A stretch of DNA of 64,000 nucleotides from Strongylocentrotus purpuratus (lineage: Eukaryota > Echinodermata > Echinoidea > Camarodonta > Strongylocentrotidae), in assembly GCF_000002235.5 (NCBI RefSeq), contig NW_022145611.1, positions 9,182,242 to 9,246,241 on the forward strand. Direction: 5' to 3'. Below the pieces are notes generated by a model that was not told the DNA's origin, ran no database searches, and worked only from the letters and a program-made list of their open reading frames with translations. Each line of letters opens with the position of its first letter. Positions within the stretch are counted from its first letter, which is position 1. Below are positions 24,501 to 36,540 of the stretch, piece after piece. The translations under genes were made by a program, and so were the position numbers.

Positions 24501-27500
24501 TCTCAGTAAACATAAGAAAAGAGGATCATGGGGACCAATGGTCACCAATTAGGCATTGTTTGTTATATAGAGGGCGCAAGTAGCTACAAGTAGTGCAGTG
24601 GGCCTTTAAGTCAAGTGCCTGAACCACTCGACTACGACACTTCTACAATAGTGCATGTGAGATGAGGTTTTGAGATAAAAATCAAATATCAATCTTGAAT
24701 ATCCGGCCACAAAGTTGGCTTATTTATTATTTCCATATTTGGAATGAGGCATAATTAGTACTATACCCGTTTCTACACGATTTCGTCTTTGCGTGGATAG
24801 GTATAATGCAGGGGCCAATATACAAAATTACTTTACATTTTAAGCTCTTATCTTTATAGTGTGCCTACCTTACGGTATTCATTACAAGAAAAGAAGAATA
24901 TAGAGATCGCCGACAGACAAGATAGTATTTTAATTAGTGTGTTTTTTTAATTCAAAAAAGAAAAGCACAAAACATTGGGTTTTGTAAGAAAGATTCGAGA
25001 TTTTTGAAAATGGAACAAAAGAAGAATGCAACGTGTGAATTATATTATTATGGATCATGAGGTGTTGTATGAAGCTACATTAATCTTTAATGAATTAATT
25101 TTTAATAAATCTGTTTTGACTCAACGAATAACGTGTTAATCATTAATTTGGATAACCAAACTGATAGCGCTCGTAGATTCAAAGAAAAATAAAAGATTAC
25201 CTGTCACTCATCGGCAATGTTATCAATGTGTATGATCTCATATGATAATTAAAGACCGGGATTGGCACTTTAATTTCGTTTAATCGCCCATTCTTCTGAG
25301 CAATTCTGAAGTAAAATTGCCTCATTTACCTATTATTCATGATTGTACTTACTAATCTATCTAACCATGGTTTTTTTCTTTCTTCTTCTTTTTTCATCGG
25401 AATGATGAAAACATTACAGGAGTAAGAAAGTGTAATAGATCATGAATGTCTGGTGATGAAGCTGGCTGTAAGCAGTATACCTCGACTTTATTTATTACGA
25501 AACCGCAACATAAAATGATATAGAGAAACAACAGCAGGAGAGAAGGGGAGGAGTGAAGGGAGTGAATGGGGAGTGAATGGAGAGATGGTAGTGGGAGAGA
25601 GAGAGGGGGAGAGAGAAGGGTTCATGTATATAGGGGAGAATGGGAGAGAGAGAGAGGGTGAAAATAGAATGACCCCACTCTCACAAACCGCTCCTGTCTA
25701 TCTATCGTCGAATACGCTATGATGTGGAGGATATAACACGTCGGCGTTTACATGAACCGTCGAATCCGTCCACTGAATTCAAAATCTTACTTTCGAGAAA
25801 AACGCGTTTGAAAGTTCGACATTTTCCAACATCGCTATAGCGCAATGTACGATAATTGATTTTGATAATTTTTAGTCAGTGTGAAAGCCTGAAACCAGCT
25901 TACAATCACCATATAAAAAACAAATCATAATTCTGAACAATCGTCGAGTAATGATAAAATAAAAATGATGATGTAATTTCGCACTTCGCTTTTCCACAGA
26001 AAGTGGCAAACGGAGCGCATTCGACGGTTCATAAAAACAGAAACTGAATACGCGCAGCACAAAAGCGCTGAATGCGCATGGATTCGTCGGTTCATGCAAC
26101 CGTTCTTGCTCGTTTAATACACGCGCCCAATGCGGGTCATCGAACTTTTAATGTTGAACTGTTCGAGCTTACCTATCGAATAATCTGGGTTAGGCCTACT
26201 ACTTTCATTTTTCTTAATGAGACTTTTAATTGATAAATGAATAATTCAGGAAATATCAGGACTTCATAAACATTCCCTAAATATTGATCTCCCTTCAAAT
26301 TTTGTTCCTTATAATATTGTTTCTGTTTCGATTTGTCTAATTAGCCATCCTACCCCCCTCCATCACATCTTGTTTCTCCAATCGTTTTCTATATAATTCA
26401 TCTTTGGAGTTAAATTCAACCACTCATTGAATCATTGCATACTGCTTGGCCTCTCGATCATACCACTTAATTATTTTCTTTATCCTCTTTCTATTTTTCT
26501 TTCTCTTTCACTTTTCTGAATCAATTTCAGTCTCCATATATTTTCGCTCACACACCCTCGTAATTTGGGTATTTTCATGATCACATAATTTCATTTCCAA
26601 CCATCTCTCTTCGAAGACCTTGATTTATATGAACGAAAATGTAACCATAAGCTAAACACATTATTGATATCATGCTTGACATTTAGCATCTACTTCTAGT
26701 ATAGGAAATAATCCTGAACTGAAGTTTGTATCCCCTTTTCATTAATTATGACAGGCAGATTACTACAATTATGTTGGAACATTGTATATGTTATCAAATA
26801 ATAACTAAACACGACAAAATTATATTTTCACATCCAAAATTTATTTGACATCAATCTTAAACACACCTGACAATTATTTAATAATCAATTATCACAAATT
26901 AGAACTCTTTGAATAATGACAACTGTGGCATTGATACCACTGACGATTTTAGTGTGACTTAATCTAAAACACATCATAATCCTATATATTTAAGTGAAAT
27001 AACAGGACAATTTTCGAGTGTTACACATATTTGATGAATACAAAAAATTCAATTCAAATCATGTGCCATTCAGTGTACTTATTTTCTTGGGCTATATCAT
27101 GAATTCAGCACAAGCTACATAATATTATCATGAGTTCCGAAACGATTTGAGTAAAGGTCAAATAAAGATCTGCATTAAAGTGAACTGGTAACAATGTTCA
27201 TGATTTCACAATCAGCTGCTGACCTGGTATACTATACCTCATATTGTCATATAGGTAATGCACAAGAACAATGGTTTTCACAAAACCATGTAACACTATA
27301 TTCTCACATATATTTTCAGTGAAGATATGTTTTTGAAATTATTTGTATTTACAGTGGGTTATTCCTTCATCAAAAGTTTTAGACACAGTGTCACAATTTC
27401 AAAAAACTCTCTAATACAATGCCGCCAGTTCACTAATTGTTATTAAATGCCCCTTGTCAATGTACTAAATTTGTAATGCGCTTATGGTAACTTTGCCTTG

Positions 27501-30500
27501 AACTTGTACTGATCTTCAATACCTAATATAAATAACCACTTAAAGAGGTAATGTTCGACACAGTAAGAGCTCAACATGATGTATGATCATGAACCCAACA
27601 CTATACATATGCACATTAAGCCGGCACCCATTGACACCAAAACAAATTGAACATGCTTTCCCAACTGTCAGCTATTGTAGCTTTAACCAGATGTGATAGC
27701 TTGAAATATTCTATTTTACAAAAGTGGGCAATTGGCAAAAGATAATCAAAATAACTTTGATATGATTCATAATTACAACATGCAAGCATGCTCCATCAGT
27801 GTAACCATAGAATCATGAAAGGTTTTACATTCATTTGCATCAATTTATTGACAATTAAATTAGGCTGAATCTTTTATATTTCTCATTCATCACCTTGCTT
27901 TTTATAATTATGAAATTCTTAACCTTGAAATCTTGATGTTCTTACAGGTGTAATAATAATAATATTCTGCTTTTATACAGCGCATGATACATCAATACAA
28001 CGATGTGTCTAAGCGCTTTACAGATATATATATCATTACCCAGTCATCAGATTTAGGCTTGCCCGCACACAAGCATGTTCTTCACTCCCTGGGGAGCATT
28101 CCGCCCAGTCCCCATTTTACAAACGCACACTTGCTCATCCAACTACATTAACTTTTGCATCCTACCGGGTACCCATTTAACACCTGGGTGGAGAGTGACA
28201 AATGTAGATTAACGTCTTGCCAAAGGACATTAGTGCTGCAGCAGAACTTGAACCCTGTACCTTGTGATCTGCAGTCGGATGACTTATTCACTAAACCACA
28301 ACACCTCTATGATGAAAGTAAAGTTGAGTTATCACATTCTGGAATCTGGTGGTACATGTACAAGAGATTGCAGCACAAAGCAAGTTCAGGACATCTCCAC
28401 CTGAAAATAAAATAAAAAGATATAGGCATAAATAAAATAGAAAAACAAGTCAAACTGCATGTGATGTCTTGCCTGCACCTCACAATTTGCCTATTAAGTA
28501 TGAACACTACCAATTGATATCTCATGAGAAATTTGGTAGCATTCGGCCAAATTGACTAAAAACAGGTTAAATGACCAACCACTGGATGACAACACTATTC
28601 ATTCACTAAAACATAATTGATTTTTGATCTTGGTGATGAAATTCTTCCTCATAATTGTTGGGTGCAGGTTTAATGAAATTTGGACATATACTTTTGAAAT
28701 GAGAATTTAACAAAAGGTTATTTTTGAAGCAAAATATAACACAAGTGACCATAATTCACCTTTGACCACGACCTTGGATATGAAAATTCTTCCACATAAT
28801 CTACATGTATGATCCTTAATAATGATCGGTGCAAGTTTCATCAAATTGCTTACTTAAAAGTTTCTGAAGTAATATTAAACATAACTTACTTTTGACCTTG
28901 ACTCTGTTCATAAAATTTCTTCCACATAATAAAGTGATGCTTGATAATAGGCCATTTTCGTAATGTAACCAAATTTAATGCATAAGTCATTGTGAAGTGC
29001 CTCAATACATGTTATTTCATTCACCTGAAAAGAATAATAGTATTTCAATAGACAGAATCCGAACTGCATACATTAGTTGTTGCCAGGTTGGACAAACATT
29101 ATGGCTTGACCTACCTAGCAACACTAAATATATGCAGTTTGCCTTCTGACTATTGAAATACTATTATTCTTATAAGGTGAATGAAATAACTTGTACTGAG
29201 GCACTTCACAAAGACTTATGCATTAAATTTGGTTACATTACGAAAATGGCCTATTGCTATGTGCAATTTTCATCAAATTTGGACATAACCTTTTGAAATG
29301 AGAGTGATTTTAAATTGTTGATGCCACGGTAGGAAAAAGCGGTACCTATGTCTCACTCTAGCTATGCAGACAAGACAAAAAAATCTTCAGAGAATCATGA
29401 CAATTAAATAATGACTCTGTAAATCACTCTGCTATCAAGTACGTTTAAAAAAAAAACACTTGACAGTTGACTTGTACATGTACAGTACCTAATTCTTATA
29501 AAAAGAAAGAAGGCATTGATCACAATGATAAAAAGGAAAAAAACAAAAAACAAGAATGGCAACCCTCTTTCTAGAAAAGGAAATGGGAATAAGATAGAAG
29601 AGAACATGCTCAGATCTGTACAATGATCAGATGAATTGCAACAACCTTCAGAGAGGGAGAAGGTGTTCCCACAAGCTAGACACCCACGATCCATATGGCC
29701 CACACGATCAACAATCTATGATGTAAACGGCACACAACACATACAGCTCACTAGCTAAACACTAGGTGAAATAGACCTACAAGCTTGACACTGCGTAATA
29801 CAGATATTGAGTCTAGCTCATGGTCCTTTTTAACTTATGGTCTAGCTTGGGGGCCTTTTTTACGTGTAGGATACCAAGTGTCTAGCTTGTGGGCTATAGC
29901 TGTACCTGTTAGGGATTATTCAATTTTGTGAAAAGAAGATGAATAGAATAATCTCGAATGTCACATTCAGGCCAAAAACTGAAGTTATTTTATAAATGCT
30001 GTCACTCACCAACTGTGAAATCTTTAGATTATATAGCCCTTGCTGCTGGAGAAGTAGTAGTCACTTTGGGTTTTCAGTATTCAATAGATTGCTTCCTCAC
30101 ATTTTGCAGTCAATCTACCATAATCCCAACTACAGAATGCCTTTCACTGCATAGTGCAACCATGTATTCTGGAGTGAATTTAGAAAACATAAAATATATG
30201 AATTAACACAATTGACTACTGCAGCAAATCAATTTATATGACAAATCGTTCAACAGATGGCATCTGATATACTGTACAAGTACCAGTATGTTAAACTCGA
30301 TCGAGATTCATTATCAAATAAGATAATATTCAAGACAATAAGGCGTACAAATGAACGTTATACTAGCATTTGTCACTTAAAAAAGAAAATAATCACACTG
30401 TTATCATGTCATCATGTCATGTCGATTAACATATTCTCACTGCACATTCTACCACACTGTAATTTTCAAGATATTGACACAGTGGGGGGGGGGGGGGGGG

Positions 30501-33500
30501 GGGGGGGTGGGAGGGGGAGCTGTCCTATATTTGAATGTTAAAAACAGCACATGTGCCAGAACCTATCTAGTCAATTTCCAAATTGTATGGCGGTATGTGA
30601 CAATAATGTGCAGTCATACATGTACTTACCTTATCACAATTATTCTTTTGTTGAACAAGACATAAAGAAGACATAAAGAAGAAAAAAGGTCAAACTGAAT
30701 TACTTACCAGATCACACAGCACTCTTCACGAGAATACAGCCAAAGGTCATGCCAGGATTTCTGCGAGAATCTTCCAACTATCTGTTGCTGGAAAACAAAT
30801 GAAAAGTTTCAATTTTTATTATTATTTGCGAAGTTGACCTGGCTGGGTCTTGTCATAGATTACAGTTTGAATTCATAAACATACCGTTTCACTGGTTCTG
30901 AGATAAAAATTGGATAACTCGTATAAAGGAATTCCGTAAATTTCGCCTTTGGAAATACGTAATTAAAATTTTAAAAACTTTACATAAAAAAGAAATATGT
31001 ATTTTTTCTTCTGTCTGATTTTTTATTTCAATTAGATCTAAATCAAGAAAAATGAGGGAGAAAGTTTTTTTACCAGAACTTCTGGAAGTGGTACAAAATC
31101 GTTAGCAATCGATCAATCTACCCCTGTTGTGCGAGCCGTAAAAGTACCGTCTACATGGGAAATGTTGGCAAAAGTCTGTTTTATTAAAGAATGACCCATA
31201 CCAGATGGTTATTTCTGTCTAACCCAAACCATGCTACCCAATCCTGAACTAAACTGAAGTAGTCTTACATTCTTAATAATCACCAACCTAGACCGAAAAA
31301 TCAGTTCAACGTCGCTATTCACAAGGACCGCTATTCATAAGGTCCGCTGTTCATAAGGACCACTATTCATAAGGTCCGCTATTCATAAGGTCCGCTTTTC
31401 ATAAGGACCGCTATTCATAAGGCTGCTTTTCATAATTTGAGAAAAGGGTTCCTATTCATAATACTAGAAAAGCCTGAGGGCCGCTATTCATAATACAAGA
31501 AGAGAGTCGCTTTTCATAATAGGAGAAGAGGGTCCCTATTCATACAAAAATGAAAGTCATATAAGCAATAAACAAAATGATAATAAGAAAGCAAAATGGA
31601 TAGGGGACACCCCACGGCTTAGGGGTGGGTGCAGGGGGGGGGGACGCAACATGGCCCGAATATTTGTAGAAAACATTCATTGAAAACATACTTTTAAAAA
31701 ATATAAAAAAAGGCATGCCCCAATAAGATATGTGACCCATCATCCCGGGCCCTAGCCCCCTCCCCCCCCCCCCTCATCAGTCTGACCAAGCTGCGCGATT
31801 CGACCCACCCACCCTGAAGTATTTCCTTGGTACAAGTGCATATTATCGACAATTCTCGTCCAAGTAGTTCATAGATGGCGTAGCCTGTGTGTGTTTCATG
31901 GGGGGGGGGGGGGGGTGGGGGTGTAGCACCGTTGCCATCAAGGGGTTGATCTAACATGTCCCTAATCCTCAGCAAAGGAAGGAAGCGACAGAGAGGGGGT
32001 TATAGGGACTTAAGTTATAAACTATATTCAAGCTTTTCGTAAATATACAATACAAGTAAGGATTTTCAAGATTTTAAGCCAAATAAGATTCGATTTTGTG
32101 ACCATAAGGCATTATGGGAACGGTGGCGTCCCCTGTATCATGTCTTTTCTTTTTATCTTTGATAATAGAGACATCCCCATAATCTAGCTAATATATTTAT
32201 TCCAGTGGGGACAAGAGAAAGGAAAACATAACACACCCATAATCCTATCATAATTTGCCCCCTTTATGGGAAATCTTGCTCCCCCTCCCCCCCCCCCCCC
32301 CTCAACTTATGAGTCAAACTTTATGAACATTTATTTTGGTGAAAATTAAGACGATACATTTTACAAGGAAACCACCTCAGCCCCCCCCCCAAAAAAAAAA
32401 ATATATATATAAATGTCCAATACCTGACTGTCCGAGTCGTCATCATATAGGCGTAGGCGGCATGGGGGTGGAGGGTGGGGCTGGATATTTCATAATTCAA
32501 ATTCCAATTTTATTGATTTAAAAGAATCTTCAATTTGTGAATGTATTGAGAGAAAAGGTGAGTAGATCGATCTACACAAATCACAGAACCAATTAAGGCT
32601 GTTGTAGTGTGTGTCATATTATCAGGACAGAGCCATAACCAACCAGGCCCCTATAAGTTATTAGCGTCCCCGCACAGAAATTGTGTACTCAAGTAATAAA
32701 CATCGATATGTAGTACCCATACTCATCTTTCTATTACAATAATATCAAAACAAAACAAAAGGCAAGGGATTGAAACAATGAATGGTACCACAATTATTTG
32801 CATACTAAGTTAACTAACACAAACAGTAGAGATCTAAATCTAGACAAGATCTAGTCACTAATTTCAAAGTTAAACTCATAGTCTTAGAGCACCCTGACAC
32901 TTGCACGATATTTGTTTGTGCATGGTTTGCCCATCGTTTCATGCCATGTTTCTGCCATAACGGGAAGCGTATGCGGAACAGGCTGGAGGATGAGGCCCAT
33001 GCGGGACAAAGCTTGAAATTTGTGGCAGAATTTTCAAAATGTTTAAAATTTTGGCACAACAAATTGGGTGGACGACTTTCGTGAACACTTCAGGAACTAT
33101 GAGTATCCTATACGTATTCTACCTGTGTCCATACTGACCGGTGCGTGCCAATGCCCGAGTGGCACGCATGTTTTCGACTAATTCACGATGGATTTACGAA
33201 TAAATTGCTCATAATTTGTGCATCGGCTGCGGATACTTCCCGCAGTTTTCACATTACGTGCGCATTGTTTACCCATGTGCATTCAACGGCACAGAAAACT
33301 AATTAGGAAAACAGGAAAGAAAAAGTGACGGCAAAGAGGGTCTTATAACACTGCGTGAATATTAATGGCGTGAACAATATTCAAGTATGGCGTATATGGG
33401 GGAACAAAAATTTGTGGAATTGTCAAGGTGGCTAAACTCTTACTTAGCTTAGTCTAAACTCTCTAGTTTAAAATAAAATGAATAGTAGTCTAGTGAGTGA

Positions 33501-36480
33501 CAACCAACCATGAGCAACACCATGCATGCACCACACTACATTTAGTCTACAGTACAGTCCAGACTTAACCGCCGTCGACACTTAATAATTTCAACAGTGA
33601 TACTCAAAAGTCTACCCATATTTTAAAAAACAAGGGAAATGATAACACATTAGAGTTTAATTTAAGGTTCATAGTACGAACAATCGTCCATCTTGACCTC
33701 GTCCTATAGTATATTGTCCATTGAAATTGATTTTATCGAAATCTCTAGTTTTAGTTTTTACAAACATCTAAATCAACAGGTGGGACAATCCGAGTTTTGA
33801 GTTCGAAATATCTGCTTAAATGTGTTATAAATTGGTATAATTTAAGCAGCGACTTCAGATTTTCATTAAATTCATGCATATAATCTCATAAAAGTACAAC
33901 TAGGTACAAGAAACACAGTTTGCTTACCAATTTTTACATCCCGTTCAGACGATGCTACAGATTCGACGGTTCATCGTCTGCTAGAATTTAAGGAGGGTTG
34001 GTTTCATGAACCGACGAATCCGCATTCGACGGTTCATGCAATCGCTCCGCGCAACGTTTCGTTTTTAGTAAAAATATAAACATGTTTTTGTCAAAAATTA
34101 TCTCAAATCAGCATCTGAAAATTTGTCAGTAGAAAGATATCATAACAGTCAACGCAATTATGGAAAAAAAAATATTTTGAAAAATTTGCCAAAAATCGAC
34201 GGATTCGACGGTTCATGTAAACGCCGACGAACTATACGCCCCACCCGTTTATAAATGTCTTGATCTGCCACTTAAAATAAATGGTTGAAGAACAATGAAT
34301 AAATAAATAATACAATTTGATCGAATCTATGCGATTCTATTGTGAAGCGCCAGGAGTGTCAAGTCTGGCAGATAATATGAGCGCTATACGAAAACCCATT
34401 ATTATTATAATTATTATAATGGTTATCATTTTCTATCTTTATGTTGGTATGCTTGATTCATTTTGACGCTATGGGAATATGACCACAAATCAAATTCCTA
34501 TTATGGCGATTGGATATCCCTGCAAATTTAATCCGTGAAGTAATCTCGGCATTATAAATAATTAATGATAGAGAAAGTTAAGATTATATTAAAGTATAAT
34601 TTATTGGTTGGCCTCGAGAGGGATATGAAAATGTATTAAATATCGCTAAAATTAAAAAGGTAATATAAATTAGGCTAAATTTAATTCAGACGCGACCATC
34701 CAATTGAGCATAAGCTATCAATTACGTGAATTATGAGACGTGTGCAATATTGTTTGATCGATTTCCATTTACCCACCATATTTTACCTGTTGTAGGTTAG
34801 CGTACAAGGGACGTTCAGCTGCAAGACCCATACGAGGGACATACAGACAATCGAGAGCTGATGACATGCATGCATTAGTAGCACACCGATTTGACATTGA
34901 ACCCATGACCTGCATGTCTGTTCGTAGACCACTGCTCTAACTACTGCATCTCCCTTCACCAATATCATGTTCAATGTTCAAATGTTCAACTGATTTTTTT
35001 TCTCATGCAAAACATAATACAATGAATAATTATATTTCAAAAATATGCAATGAAACGACAACTATAGTAGACAAAAAGCACGAGAAAAGAAGAACTAACT
35101 AGTATTGACCGCTTCTACAATAAACGGGTTTCTTTTATTATAAAAAAGAGGTTTAAACTGACAGAAAAAGGCGATAAAAGGAAAAGTGTTGTGCCACTAA
35201 TAAACTTAACCTAAATATTATGTTGATTTAATGAAAGGAAATCCATACATGGTGTCACTCGTCCCGTGCTGTTGAATGCACTCAGACACACTCACACATA
35301 ATTATGTACACACATGGGCAAGTCTATTTGTCTCCCCCAAGTTGTAATTAACTTGTTTTTATATATTTCTGATTCAATAGCAAATTCCGATAAAACAATT
35401 ATTGAAATAAATTATGCACAGAGCCCCAACCCGCTCTGCACCGTGATGAACCACCTGCGGTTGACTGCTTAATCCATCACCGTAAGGTATTGATTTTGTA
35501 TATTTGTATTCCACACGTTACCAAGTATCTTGGAAGGGACGCCAGTGCATCTTCCGAAATGGGGGGGGGGGGGGGCACCAACAAAAATGACACTTTCTGG
35601 GGGAAAGGGTCAATTACAAGGGGAAATCACAACTCGATTTTTTTTGGAGGATATTAGTATATACCCTTACATAAATGCATTATCAAGGATGATTTTGATA
35701 TTTGTTTCGCCCTTTACGTGGTCTAAAATACTGCTTTGGCGTCATACTTTGCATTTGGATGTGCTGGTCTAAAGATTAATTCGCGAGCGAGCGAAGTAAG
35801 CGAGCAACAACAATTAAGATTTGTGAGGTCGCACTGTGACAAATAGATCTTATACTAAGGAAAAGCAACCCTGATGTGGTTTTAAGCACGATCTCATCAC
35901 GAAAAACTGAAAGTAAATTTAATAAGTTACATAATAACTTCGACTACAAATGCGAGCGAGCGTGGTGAGCCACCCTTTGGAGAAATTTAGAGGAAAAGCT
36001 GTTCTTTTTTGCTTTAAATATTTGGGGCACATGTTATGAGAAAGGAAATAGGGGCGCTTATCAGAAAGGAACGGACACTTATTAGAAGAGAAAAGGAGCA
36101 CGTCTAGGAGCAAAAAGGGCATGTATTCGAAATGGTAAGGGGCGCCTATTAAAAAGGGGAAATAATGCCTTGCGAAAGGACATTAATGTCCGGCTGAGAT
36201 TTGAACTCTCAACCCTCGGATTGAGAGTCACGTGAATAAATAACTATACCACGACACCTCAATGCAATATGAAGTTGTACGTACAGCAACAACATCTCTA
36301 TATCAAAAAGAAATTAAAAGAAAGATAAGTTGCAGACCTGGGTGAGGAAAAGGTCACGAAAAAAAATTACGATATTGGCGGGAAAGGAATTGCGGGTCAG
36401 CCCCATCCACCCCAAACAGTGAATATGCCAAACCAGACAGAGAGAGAGAGAAAGGGAGAGATATATATATATATATACAT

Positions 36481-36540
<60 letters not shown>

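Noticed and set aside
31306..31545. CRISPR-like array
   Set aside because: The repeats are contiguous with no unique spacers and the DNA is eukaryotic; this is a minisatellite.
31540..31975. Possible genes in Pro- and Gly-rich frames
   Set aside because: They depend on poly-C/poly-G runs and have no conserved motif.
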